From Bacteroidia bacterium (lineage in GTDB: Bacteria > Bacteroidota > Bacteroidia > Bacteroidales > VadinHA17), in NCBI GenBank assembly GCA_026391595.1, contig JAPLDY010000152.1, positions 1 to 56,657 of the forward strand: DNA of 56,657 bases, given 5' to 3'. Of this stretch, positions 38,462 to 46,968 are shown piece by piece (position 1 is the first letter of the stretch; each line of letters opens with the position of its first letter). Position numbers and translations under genes: made by a program. The notes beneath the pieces were generated by a model, which saw only the letters and a list, made by a program, of their open reading frames with translations, was not told the DNA's origin and made no database searches.

Positions 38462-38821
38462 TCATTTAATTTTGTTTTTAAATGCAATCATCATATTCAT
38501 TAAATTAAAAGCATACTCATATGATTTATTGAAATCCATTTCGGAAATATAAATTCTCCTGTGTGCTTTGTGTAAACAAGTAACAACCTCGGCAAGTGAC
38601 CGTATTGCAATGCTCATAAATCTTTTTTGTTCAGGATCTGACTGTCCAATAGAACCTTCTGAAATATTTAATGAGATGGAATCAACCGCCCGACGGATTT
38701 GAGAGGTCAGATTATACAACTCATCTTTGGGGAACTGCTTAGATAAAGTAAAAATCGTTTCACCATAATCCATTGATTTATGCCAGATAACAAGATTCTC
38801 AAATTTAAATTTACCATCCAT
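38462..38821 (-). CDS. Four-helix-bundle protein (S23/IVP family, Avd-like)
   Basis: This 119-residue protein starts 'FKFENLVIWHKSMDYGETIF' and contains 'LSKQFPKDELYNLTSQIRRAVDSISLNISEGSI', the hallmark of the four-helix-bundle family first seen in intervening sequences of 23S rRNA and related to the Avd protein of diversity-generating retroelements. It probably forms a basic oligomeric bundle that binds nucleic acid. No reverse transcriptase or variable repeat is nearby. The gene is framed by 32-bp inverted repeats, with its start only 13 bases from the right-hand arm. Confidence 0.92.
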   Translation of the reverse strand: MDGKFKFENLVIWHKSMDYGETIFTLSKQFPKDELYNLTSQIRRAVDSISLNISEGSIGQSDPEQKRFMSIAIRSLAEVVTCLHKAHRRIYISEMDFNKSYEYAFNLMNMMIAFKNKIK

Positions 38822-38833
38822 TGTATTAACAAA

Positions 38834-38865
38834 CTTCCGTCTTCGGTCTTCGGTCTTCCATCTTC
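38834..38865. repeat. Right 32-bp inverted repeat of the S23 element
   Basis: This arm reads as the complement of GAAGACN heptads (TCTTCGGTCTTCGGTCTTC core) and pairs with 38366-38397 with two mismatches. It is 76 bases upstream of tRNA-Arg. Confidence 0.85.
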
Positions 38866-38941
38866 TTAAGGCTGCGAAATTAGAAAATCTTTAGGAAATA
38901 TTGTAAAACCGCCCTATTGATGTTACTTTTGTTTCATAATT

Positions 38942-39014
38942 GGTCCCGTAGTTCAATGGATAGAATGGCAGATTCCGGTTCTGTTGGTTGAGAGTTCGAA
39001 TCTCTCCGGGATCA
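38942..39014 (+). tRNA. tRNA-Arg(CCG)
   Basis: A full cloverleaf can be drawn: acceptor GGTCCCG/CGGGATC (one G-T pair), anticodon stem GCAGA/TCTGT with loop TTCCGGT giving anticodon CCG (reads CGG), and T arm GAGAG-TTCGAAT-CTCTC. CCA is not encoded. A terminator follows 12 bases later. Confidence 0.93.
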
Positions 39015-39028
39015 CATATCATAGAAAG

Positions 39029-39056
39029 CAGCGCTGATAATCAGTGCTGTTTTCTT
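39029..39056 (+). terminator. Terminator of tRNA-Arg
   Basis: CAGCGCTGA/TCAGTGCTG (one G-T pair) with a TAA loop is followed by TTTTCTTT. Confidence 0.8.
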
Positions 39057-39117
39057 TATAGGGACTTACTTTTATTGTCCGTTCCGGGAGATCGTTTTAT
39101 TCCAGCGGAATTATATT

Positions 39118-39585
39118 TTAATTTTTAATTAATTGTTCTTTATTAGGCCTGGTTGTCAAAACAAGTTCCTTTATTTCTGATGGCAATTGTTCATTTTGCC
39201 ATTTTCTTTCTTCATCTATTGATCTGTTTGCATTTTTAACGGCTTTCAGAGCATACATTGCTGCTCCTAACGAATGATCAGCCATATGGGCTGTGGCTAC
39301 AGCCTGTCCGACGGAACGGGCAACAGCTATTGAAGTCGGATTAAAAGATTTTCTTGCTACTTCGTGAGCATCAACTGAAGCTTTTATGGCGCTACCGACA
39401 GTTGCATTCCCGGCTGCCCAATCTTTTGCAGTAATTAATGCATCTTTCAGCCGTGCTCCCAGATTTTCATCATATAAGAAAAATACATGTTCTGCACATT
39501 TACAAGCCCATTCAATTAATTGTCTGTGATGTTCTTTTATCAGAAGTCCACCCCGGTGTTCTGTTATAAATCTTTTGTCCCGCAT
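39118..39585 (-). CDS. Imm-5-like putative immunity protein
   Basis: This 155-residue all-alpha protein has the pattern 'WACKCAEHVFFLYDE', 'ALITAKDWAAGNATVGSAIKA' and 'SVGQAVATAHMADHSLGAAMYALKAVK', which resembles proteins annotated as putative immunity protein (Imm-5-like). No toxin gene is next to it, so an immunity role is unproven; in this genome it follows a NimA-like gene. The track start is a TTG; ATG 39585 follows the upstream stop without overlap. Confidence 0.75.
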   Translation of the reverse strand: MRDKRFITEHRGGLLIKEHHRQLIEWACKCAEHVFFLYDENLGARLKDALITAKDWAAGNATVGSAIKASVDAHEVARKSFNPTSIAVARSVGQAVATAHMADHSLGAAMYALKAVKNANRSIDEERKWQNEQLPSEIKELVLTTRPNKEQLIKN

Positions 39586-39602
39586 ACTAAAACATGTTCG
39601 AA

Positions 39603-40091
39603 TCACTGCCAATTTCCAGATTGTTTGCCTGTTATTGAGTCTATTCTGAGTTTTAATATTATCATCCGGGAAAGGAGTGATTCATCATAATTCAGTTCCA
39701 TAGCAGCTCCGTATTTAAGCATAATCAGATCTAATCCTCTCTTTTTCGATTCCGGATCGTTTTCAAGAAAGATGGTCCCTTTCCCCATAACAGAACGATA
39801 CACAGTTGTCCAGTTACAAGGAATCTCACTTCTGATAATTTCACATGAATACTCAATCTCGAAGGTTATTCGATTATTCCGCTTTATCAAATCAATTTTC
39901 CTACCGGCCGGAGCAGAATGAATATAGATCAGCCCATTTTCATAGGCATAATTGGTCGGAACAATGTACGCTTCATCTTTATCAACCAATCCGAGTCTGC
40001 ATATCGCAGACTTTTCAAGAATTTCCTGAATTATTCTATTGTCTGTTATCTCTTTATCTTGTCTTCTCATAAATGACGAGGATTTTTTCAT
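39603..40091 (-). CDS. Pyridoxamine 5'-phosphate oxidase-like flavoprotein (NimA-like)
   Basis: This 162-residue protein belongs to the split-barrel FMN-binding superfamily and resembles NimA nitroimidazole-resistance proteins: 'RLGLVDKDEAYIVPTNYAYENGLIYIHSA' and 'GRKIDLIKRNNRITFEIE' are typical. A role in detoxification or flavin/haem handling is possible; resistance cannot be claimed from sequence. ATG 40091 is used; Met8 (MRRQDKEITD) at 40070 is an equally likely start. The Imm-5-like gene follows closely. Confidence 0.85.
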   Translation of the reverse strand: MKKSSSFMRRQDKEITDNRIIQEILEKSAICRLGLVDKDEAYIVPTNYAYENGLIYIHSAPAGRKIDLIKRNNRITFEIEYSCEIIRSEIPCNWTTVYRSVMGKGTIFLENDPESKKRGLDLIMLKYGAAMELNYDESLLSRMIILKLRIDSITGKQSGNWQ

Positions 40092-40164
40092 TTTGCGTCA
40101 CACCAAACTTGCTTTTATTGTTCATGTTTTGGTGCGTTAAATTTTAATGGACTGTTTAGAGTGA

Positions 40165-41253
40165 TCAGGTTAAAGCTCCTTTCGCAATTCTTAAAAAGTT
40201 ACCTCCTGTAAAAGCTATTATATCATCTTTGGATAGTCCTATTGACAGCAGTTCGTTGATCAAGTCCGGCAGTGATGAGATTGAATCCCATCCATTTACT
40301 AACCTCGGAAGCCCCCCACTATCTGTCCCAAGTCCAATATGTTCAATTCCCAATCTGGTTTTCATCAGAGCAATTTCAACTGCCCAGCTCTTTAGAGTTG
40401 TTCTGGAATAATTTCCAAGTGTGTATCCAATAGGCATACTGCAAATCACACCTCCTGATTTTGCAATTAATTCCATTTCCGCCCAACTTCTTGCTCTGTT
40501 AGGAAATGTATTTTTCTCACCATCCGGGAATGGGGCTGTATGAGAATCCAGCAGAGGCAGCTTACTGATTTCGGCAATGCTCTTTAGTGTTTTGGTGGCT
40601 GAATGTGCAACATCGACAATCATTCCAGTTTCATTCATTTTTTCAACCATCCTGGTACCGAAAGCGGATAAAGGACCATCAGCTTTTGATTCCTGATTAA
40701 AGCCTATCTCATTATCTCGCTTATGCATGATTGTTATTAATCTTACGCCGTAATCATAAAATTTTTCAATATTTAATATATCACCTTCTAAAGCGTCACC
40801 TCCTTCAATTGCCATTATCGCTCCAAAAAGGTATTCTTTCCCTTCGGGGAATACGAGATCAGAATTTTTCCTGATTATACGCAGTATCTTTTTTTCTTCA
40901 TAGTTATTTATCCTGTTAAGTTGATCCATTGCATCCGCGAAATAGTTTTTAGAAGGATTATCGGAAAGTTGTCTGTCTCCGACCGCTGCAAATACAGAGG
41001 CTACCAAACCGGCATTTCTCATCCGGTCAACTGTAGAGGTCGTTTTTAAGTGTCTTATTTTTCCGTTTAAAAAATATGGATAAGCGTTAAGATTGTACGG
41101 ATGGGAATGTGCATCCATAGCTTTGATCCCATAAAATGGTAATGTATTTTTAATATCTGACGGGGTCGTTATAAAACTATCAGATAAAGTTCTGCTAAGG
41201 GGCAATGTAATACCCACTGCCAGACAACTCTTGAGAAAATCCTTACGGTTCAT
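40165..41253 (-). CDS. M19-family membrane dipeptidase
   Basis: This 362-residue protein is a zinc dipeptidase of the renal dipeptidase family (M19). It has an N-terminal Tat-like/secretion segment ('NRKDFLKSCLAVGITLP') and the metal motifs 'IKAMDAHSHP', 'MAIEGGDALEG', 'DVAHSATKTLK' and 'LLDSHTAPFP', ending in 'AFTGGNFLRIA'. The usual DGHND start motif is DAHSH here. It likely cleaves dipeptides in the periplasm. The gene is in a minus-strand accessory stretch with no obvious partner. Confidence 0.9.
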   Translation of the reverse strand: MNRKDFLKSCLAVGITLPLSRTLSDSFITTPSDIKNTLPFYGIKAMDAHSHPYNLNAYPYFLNGKIRHLKTTSTVDRMRNAGLVASVFAAVGDRQLSDNPSKNYFADAMDQLNRINNYEEKKILRIIRKNSDLVFPEGKEYLFGAIMAIEGGDALEGDILNIEKFYDYGVRLITIMHKRDNEIGFNQESKADGPLSAFGTRMVEKMNETGMIVDVAHSATKTLKSIAEISKLPLLDSHTAPFPDGEKNTFPNRARSWAEMELIAKSGGVICSMPIGYTLGNYSRTTLKSWAVEIALMKTRLGIEHIGLGTDSGGLPRLVNGWDSISSLPDLINELLSIGLSKDDIIAFTGGNFLRIAKGALT

Positions 41254-41393
41254 TTCTCTAAGTTATTGTATTAATATGAATTATAGACGTTATGGTGCGA
41301 TCTTTTTAAAAGCGGAGATTTTAATTCTGGAATCGGATGAAGCATAAAGGCCTACAGGCATAAACGTCTTGCTTAGTCCATCCTATCAGGCTT

Positions 41394-41960
41394 CTACGAC
41401 CGCAGTATCTCGATCATCTCTGTAATAGCCTCTGTTTCTGTCGTATTTTTAACCGGAGATAAACCCAGCAGCGATCTGGCCTTGTTGAGGTCTTCACCTG
41501 TAACGAAATCCTTACCTATTAATATATAGTATAATATTGCTGATTTCAGGGTGTTCGCTTTTATCCTGAAAGAGTGAGGGCTAAGCCTTGCGGGGAAAAT
41601 ATGAACAAACTTTTTTTCATCATTGTGGTACTTAAGCATCCATAGCGATGTGTCTGATAACGCGATTGTTTTAAAGTCATCTATCTTAATTCCGGCCCAT
41701 CCGGAGAAGATATTTATTTCATCCAACTTTTCTGAATGCAGGAATTCTCTAATCTCTTTGCATATATCTTCAACAGATAATGACCCGGAATAGACATCCA
41801 TCACTGATGAACCGATATGCTTCAGTTCCTTTACAATATTCTTAATGTCAGTCTTCTTTTCTTCTGGCCAGCGGTCAGCAATAAATCCCTTAATAAAAAA
41901 AAGATGATGCTTAAGCGGATTAAACTGGAAAGGCCCGGAAATATTCTGCACCATGTTCAT
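41394..41960 (-). CDS. Hypothetical protein, unrecognised
   Basis: I do not recognise this 188-residue protein. It has no signal peptide or membrane helix; it is predicted soluble and mixed alpha/beta, with 'PFQFNPLKHHLFFIKGFIADRW' near the N-terminus and a C-terminal helical part with 'YYILIGKDFVTGEDLNKARSLLGLSP'. Coding is supported by its length and by protein-like composition. It stands alone, divergent from the carbohydrate cluster that begins at 42106, so it could regulate it, but nothing shows this. Confidence 0.7.
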   Translation of the reverse strand: MNMVQNISGPFQFNPLKHHLFFIKGFIADRWPEEKKTDIKNIVKELKHIGSSVMDVYSGSLSVEDICKEIREFLHSEKLDEINIFSGWAGIKIDDFKTIALSDTSLWMLKYHNDEKKFVHIFPARLSPHSFRIKANTLKSAILYYILIGKDFVTGEDLNKARSLLGLSPVKNTTETEAITEMIEILRS

Positions 41961-42105
41961 TTAATGACAAATTTATAAATTCATTGGTATATAAATCCAC
42001 TAATAAGCAATTTGAAATATACCTTAATATTGGTAGATTTATTCACAGTAATCGTTTATATTCATGAAGATTTTAAACCTGTTTTACTGAACCTATCCTG
42101 TTTTA

Positions 42106-44160
42106 ATGAAAATGTATGTTCTACAACCTGTTTTGGCCATAGTGATTATTCTTTTCTCATTTTGCGGAAGGAAAGATAAAATTACAGTTGTATCCGGACA
42201 GCTCTCTCCAAGGGAAGAATATGGAGTGGAAAAGCTTGTCGGGGCTCTGAACAATAACGGGTATGAGGTTGAAATATCGGATAAGAAGGCAGGAGAAACT
42301 GAAAAACAAGTCATTGTCGGATCATTGAAAAGCAAGCTTCTTGAGGAATTTGCACAATCAAACAGATCATCTGACACATTGGCAAAGGAAGGTTTTATTC
42401 TTCTGTCATCAGGGAATACAATATATGCTGCAGGAGCTGACAACAGCGGTACGTTATATGCTTGCCTGGAGCTGACTGAACGGCTGGGCAAAAAGGGCCG
42501 TCTGCCCAAAAAGATAAATTTCTCAGACCAGCCTGATATGATGATGCGCGGAACCTGCATAGGACTGCAGAAAACAGTTTACCTGCCTGGCCGAAAGGTT
42601 TATGAATATCCATATACACCGGAAAATTTTCCCTGGTTTTACGACAAGGATCTCTGGATAAAGTATCTGGACATGATGGCCGGTAACCGGTTCAATTCCC
42701 TTTATCTCTGGAATGGACACCCATTCGCTTCCCTTGTTAAGCTTGAATATTATCCTTATGCAGTGGAAGTTGATGAGGAGACTTTTAAAAAGAATGAGGA
42801 AGTATTTTCATTCCTTACTGAAGAAGCTGATAAACGAGGTATCTTTGTCATCCAGATGTTTTACAACATCATTGTTTCCAAACCTTTTGCCGAACATAAC
42901 AACCTGAAAACACAGGACCGCAGCCGGCCGATAATACCGATCATTTCTGATTATACCCGAAAGTCCATTACTGCATTTATTGAGAAATATCCGAATGTGG
43001 GCCTGTTGATTACACTTGGAGAGGCAATGAACACTATTGATGATGATGTTAAATGGTTCACAGAAACTATTCTTCCCGGAGTAAAAGACGGACTTAAAGC
43101 TTTGGGTCGTACCGATGAACCCCCCGTTGTGCTGCGTGGTCACGATACCGATGCCAGCCGCGTTATGAAAGCTGCACTGCCTATATACAAGAACCTGTAC
43201 ACAATGTTCAAATACAACGGTGAATCCCTTACAACATATGAACCGAGGGATACCTGGGAAAAAATTCCGAAAGGATTGTCAGAGCTGGGCACAGTGCATA
43301 TTTCAAATGTGCACATCATGGCTAACCTGGAACCTTTCCGGTATGGCTCGCCTGATTTCATTCAGAAATGCGTCAGGGCGATGATCCGGGTGCAGGGAGC
43401 CAAAGGTTTGCATCTCTATCCGCAGGCATCATACTGGGACTGGCCCTACAGTGCCGACAAAACAGAACCACGTCTTCTTGAAATGGACCGCGACTGGATC
43501 TGGTACACAGCCTGGGGCCGGTATGCATGGAATTGCCACCGTGATAAAGACAGCGAAAATATATTCTGGAAAGACCGGCTGGGAGACTTTTATGGAAACG
43601 GAAAAGAAGGGAAGAATATACTTGAAGCCTATGAACAAACAGGCGAAATCGCTCCTAAAGAAACCCCGCCTCAGATTATAGAAGATGTCGTTACCCGGGG
43701 CTGTCTGGCAGTAGAAGCTATTGAAAAAGCCAAAAGATCGGTCGATGACAACAAGGAGGAATTTGGCAGGCTTAAAAATGATATTTTTTGCTACAACGCT
43801 TTTGCAAATTGCTTTTCTGAAAAGGTAAAGGCTTCCATGCTGGTGCTGCGCTATCAATATTCAAAAGATATCACTGACCTTGAGAATGCTGTTCCATACT
43901 TAAGAAAAAGCCTGGAATATTACGAAAAACTTGTTCAGCTGACTGAAAACAGTTACCTCTACGCCAACAGTATGCAGACTGCCCAGCGCAAAATCCCTAT
44001 CAGAGGAACAGATGGTACATACAAGACATGGAAAGAGATGCTGCCTCAATACGGTAAAGAGCTGGATAACTTCATCAGTAATATCGATACGCTAAAGTCA
44101 GACACTTCTACTGTAACAAGATTATACGATTTAACTTCAATTGACTCACTCTTCTATTGA
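42106..44160 (+). CDS. Alpha-glucuronidase-like glycoside hydrolase
   Basis: This 684-residue protein has a lipoprotein-like signal ('VIILFSFCGRKD'), an N-terminal GH20/GH67-type domain 2 fold (residues 25-130, with 'EGFILLSSGNTIYAAGADNSGTLYACLELTERL') and a TIM-barrel-like catalytic region ('MRGTCIGLQKT', 'MAGNRFNSLYLWNGHPF'). This arrangement is seen in alpha-glucuronidases and related uncharacterised hydrolases. The acidic catalytic residues cannot be assigned with confidence. It is first in a cluster with a methyltransferase, a sugar porter and a GH2 enzyme. Periplasmic or outer-membrane location is likely. Confidence 0.78.
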   Translation: MKMYVLQPVLAIVIILFSFCGRKDKITVVSGQLSPREEYGVEKLVGALNNNGYEVEISDKKAGETEKQVIVGSLKSKLLEEFAQSNRSSDTLAKEGFILLSSGNTIYAAGADNSGTLYACLELTERLGKKGRLPKKINFSDQPDMMMRGTCIGLQKTVYLPGRKVYEYPYTPENFPWFYDKDLWIKYLDMMAGNRFNSLYLWNGHPFASLVKLEYYPYAVEVDEETFKKNEEVFSFLTEEADKRGIFVIQMFYNIIVSKPFAEHNNLKTQDRSRPIIPIISDYTRKSITAFIEKYPNVGLLITLGEAMNTIDDDVKWFTETILPGVKDGLKALGRTDEPPVVLRGHDTDASRVMKAALPIYKNLYTMFKYNGESLTTYEPRDTWEKIPKGLSELGTVHISNVHIMANLEPFRYGSPDFIQKCVRAMIRVQGAKGLHLYPQASYWDWPYSADKTEPRLLEMDRDWIWYTAWGRYAWNCHRDKDSENIFWKDRLGDFYGNGKEGKNILEAYEQTGEIAPKETPPQIIEDVVTRGCLAVEAIEKAKRSVDDNKEEFGRLKNDIFCYNAFANCFSEKVKASMLVLRYQYSKDITDLENAVPYLRKSLEYYEKLVQLTENSYLYANSMQTAQRKIPIRGTDGTYKTWKEMLPQYGKELDNFISNIDTLKSDTSTVTRLYDLTSIDSLFY

Positions 44161-44191
44161 AGCTTATAATTATAAACATAACAATGATCAA

Positions 44192-45445
44192 ATGTATTCT
44201 GATTCAAAAACCCAATTCCATAAAACCATCAACCACAGGCAGCCTGACAGAGTAGTAGTCGACTTCGGTGCGACGACTGTCACGGGCATTCATATTCTTA
44301 TAGTTGAAAAACTCAGGGAATATTATGGTTTGAAAAAAAAGCCCATTAAGGTAATCGAACCTTACCAGATGCTGGGTGAGTTGGATGAAGAGCTGATCAG
44401 AGAGATGGGAATTGATGTAATTGGTCTTTTCGGGGAGAAGAACATGTTCGGCATAAGCAACACGGACTGGAAAGTTCATAAGACATTCTGGGGGCAGGAA
44501 GTGCTCTTCCCCGGCGGCTTCAACTATACATATAATAATAATGGCGACATTCTGATGTATCCTGAGGGGGATATGACCGCCAGTCCAAGTTCAATGATGC
44601 CGAAATCCGGATTCTTCTTTGATGCGATAGAAAGGCAGGAACCGATCGATGTCACAACACTGAAGGTTGAGGATAACCTGGAGGAATTCGGACTCGTGAC
44701 AGACGAGAATCTGGAGTACTGGAAAAAGCAGGTTGAAGCGACGGATACTGATTCTAAAGCAGTTGTAGCCACCCTGGGGGGAACCGCACTTGGTGATATT
44801 GCGCTTGTTCCGGCTGTTGGACTGAAGAAGCCAAAAGGCATAAGGAGTGTAGCCGAATGGTACATGTCCACACTGACAAGAGAGGATTTTATGAAGGAGC
44901 TCTACAGCAGGCAGACAGACATTGCAATTGAGAATCTGAAAAAGTTTTATAGTGTAATCGGGAACAAAATAGATGCTGCATTCATATGCGGAACCGATTT
45001 CGGAACCCAGAATTCAACATTCTGTTCACCTGAAGCTTACGCAGAAGTATGGCTTCCATACTATAAAAAGGTGAATGACTGGATCCATCTGAACACAAAA
45101 TGGAAGACCTTCAAACATTCATGCGGAGCCATAGAATCATTTATGGATCTTTTTATTGAATCAGGCTTTGACATTATAAATCCTGTCCAGATAAATGCTT
45201 CAGGAATGGATCCGAAACTGCTCAAAAATAAATATGGCGACAGGATAATTTTTTGGGGAGGAGGCGTGGATACCCAGGGTGTTTTCCAGTTCGGAACGGC
45301 CGAACAGGTGAAGGAGCAGGTCAGGCGTCAGTGTGAAATATTTAACAATAAAGGAGGATTTGTTTTCAGTACCGTACATAATATCCAGGCCAATGTGCCT
45401 TTTGAAAATGTGGTTGCAATGCTTGAAGCTTTAAAGGAATTATGA
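44192..45445 (+). CDS. Uroporphyrinogen decarboxylase-family methyltransferase
   Basis: This 417-residue protein belongs to the UroD superfamily but to the MtaA/CmuA-like methyltransferase side: the 'FKHSCGAIESFMDLFIESG' stretch contains the H-x-C-G zinc/methyl-donor motif and true HemE arginines are not evident. Such enzymes move methyl groups from a corrinoid protein to a thiol or folate. No corrinoid protein or activator gene is adjacent. Its position between glycoside hydrolase and sugar porter genes suggests handling of a methylated sugar. The track start 44141 overlaps the hydrolase gene; ATG 44192 is chosen. Confidence 0.88.
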   Translation: MYSDSKTQFHKTINHRQPDRVVVDFGATTVTGIHILIVEKLREYYGLKKKPIKVIEPYQMLGELDEELIREMGIDVIGLFGEKNMFGISNTDWKVHKTFWGQEVLFPGGFNYTYNNNGDILMYPEGDMTASPSSMMPKSGFFFDAIERQEPIDVTTLKVEDNLEEFGLVTDENLEYWKKQVEATDTDSKAVVATLGGTALGDIALVPAVGLKKPKGIRSVAEWYMSTLTREDFMKELYSRQTDIAIENLKKFYSVIGNKIDAAFICGTDFGTQNSTFCSPEAYAEVWLPYYKKVNDWIHLNTKWKTFKHSCGAIESFMDLFIESGFDIINPVQINASGMDPKLLKNKYGDRIIFWGGGVDTQGVFQFGTAEQVKEQVRRQCEIFNNKGGFVFSTVHNIQANVPFENVVAMLEALKEL

Positions 45446-45448
45446 AAT

Positions 45449-45520
45449 ACCCCCTTCCCAGCCTTCCCCCAAGGGGGCAGGAGCTAAGCTTTCCCCCCTG
45501 GGGGGAATAAGAAAGGGGGT
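45449..45520. repeat. C-rich palindromic element, copy 2
   Basis: This 72-base element starts ACCCCCTTCCCAGCCTTC and ends GAATAAGAAAGGGGGT, matching both ends of the element at 13062-13187. Inside are CCCCC-AA-GGGGG and CCCCCC-T-GGGGGG hairpins. It lies three bases after the methyltransferase stop and could attenuate transcription into the sugar porter gene. Confidence 0.65.
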
Positions 45521-45556
45521 CTTTTATCAAAAAAATTGAGCTTACTAAATATTCAA

Positions 45557-46954
45557 ATGGTTAACAATAAATACAACTGGAGTTACTTACTTTCTATCAG
45601 CCTGGTGTCGGCGATGGGAGGACTTCTTTTCGGATACGACTGGGTAGTGATAGGTGGTGCCAAACCTTTTTATGAACCATTTTTCGGAATAGCCGGAAAT
45701 CCTGCCGTTCAGGGCTGGGCAATGAGCTGTGCGCTGGTCGGATGCCTTGCCGGTGCAGTTATCTCAGGCTGGCTGAGCGACAGGTATGGCAGAAAAAAAC
45801 TTCTGCTGCTTTCAGCTGCTCTGTTCATAATTGCATCGATGGGGACAGGATCGGCAGATTCATTTGCGGCTTTTATAATCTTCAGGATAACAGGAGGCAT
45901 AGGAATTGGTCTTGCTTCGAACCTGTCGCCAATGTATATAGCCGAAATCACTCCCGGCAGCGTAAGAGGACGTTTTGTATCACTTAACCAGCTGACAATA
46001 GTTGTCGGGATACTTGCGGCGCAGCTGATAAACTGGAGAATAGCCAGACCTGTTTCAGCGGAGTCAACGGTTTCTGATATACTGGTATCATGGAACGGGC
46101 AGATGGGATGGAGATGGATGTTTTATGCATGTACTGTCCCGGCAGGGCTCTTCTTCATTTTGATGTGGTTTGTGCCTGAAAGCCCAAGATGGCTGGCGAA
46201 GAAACCGGATAATAACCTGAAAGCACAAAAAATCCTTTCCAGGATAGGAGGAGATGAATATGCTGCCTGTGAACTTGCCTCAATCAAAGAATCGCTGAAT
46301 GCATCTTCAGAAAAAGCAGATCTCAGGTTCCTTAAAAAACCAGGAATTTCCAGATTGCTGATAATAGGGATCATAATTGCAATATTCCAGCAATGGTGCG
46401 GAATAAACGTTATCTTCAACTACGCCCAGGAGATATTCTCAAATGCCGGATACAGTGTTTCAGACATCCTGTTCAATATTGTCATAACCGGAAGCGTGAA
46501 TCTCATTTTCACTTTTATCGGAATGTTTGCAGTTGACAGGCTTGGTAGGAAGGCACTTATGCTTATCGGAGCAGGAGGACTAGCGGTTATTTTTGCAATA
46601 ATCGGGAGCATGTATTTCTTTCATATTCAGGGAATTCCTTTATTGATTATGGTTGTGATTGCAATTGCCTGCTACGCCATGACACTTGCCCCGGTAACAT
46701 GGGTTCTGCTCTCAGAGATCTTTCCGAACAGGATCCGCGGATTTGCAATGTCTGTAGCAACATTTGCCTTGTGGGCTGCCTGCTTTGTACTGACATACAC
46801 TTTCCCGATACTAAACCAGGTGCTAAAAGCTTCCGGAACATTCTGGATTTACGGATTCATCTGTATTTTAGGCTTCTGGTTTATATTGAAAAAGCTACCC
46901 GAAACGAAAGGCAAATCACTGGAAGAGATTGAAAATGAATTAACTGGTAAATAA
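45557..46954 (+). CDS. MFS sugar porter
   Basis: This 465-residue, 12-helix transporter belongs to the sugar porter family of the major facilitator superfamily. It shows 'SDRYGRKKLLLLSAALF', 'PESPRWLAKKPDN' and the C-terminal 'PETKGKSLEEIENEL' signatures, and 'QQWCGINVIFNYAQEIF' in helix 7. It imports a hexose or similar sugar with protons across the inner membrane. Nearby hydrolases suggest a sugar released from a glycan. The track start at 45536 is a TTG; ATG 45557 is used. Confidence 0.93.
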   Translation: MVNNKYNWSYLLSISLVSAMGGLLFGYDWVVIGGAKPFYEPFFGIAGNPAVQGWAMSCALVGCLAGAVISGWLSDRYGRKKLLLLSAALFIIASMGTGSADSFAAFIIFRITGGIGIGLASNLSPMYIAEITPGSVRGRFVSLNQLTIVVGILAAQLINWRIARPVSAESTVSDILVSWNGQMGWRWMFYACTVPAGLFFILMWFVPESPRWLAKKPDNNLKAQKILSRIGGDEYAACELASIKESLNASSEKADLRFLKKPGISRLLIIGIIIAIFQQWCGINVIFNYAQEIFSNAGYSVSDILFNIVITGSVNLIFTFIGMFAVDRLGRKALMLIGAGGLAVIFAIIGSMYFFHIQGIPLLIMVVIAIACYAMTLAPVTWVLLSEIFPNRIRGFAMSVATFALWAACFVLTYTFPILNQVLKASGTFWIYGFICILGFWFILKKLPETKGKSLEEIENELTGK

Positions 46955-46968
46955 AAAGGTTTTAAAGG

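Larger units (their letters stand above)
38366..38865. mobile_element. 500-base inverted-repeat element carrying an S23-type gene
   Basis: The element is defined by the 32-bp inverted repeats at its two ends and contains a single gene on the minus strand. It separates leuS from tRNA-Arg. Inside the left end are a TTCCGC/GCGGAA hairpin and the 13-mer CGAACGAAGTGAG, which recurs inverted at 56134-56146. No clear target-site duplication is visible and no transposase is encoded, so mobility is inferred from structure only. Confidence 0.5.

Noticed and set aside
38462-38821. Diversity-generating retroelement around the Avd-like protein
   Set aside because: No reverse transcriptase, template repeat or variable target gene is present nearby.
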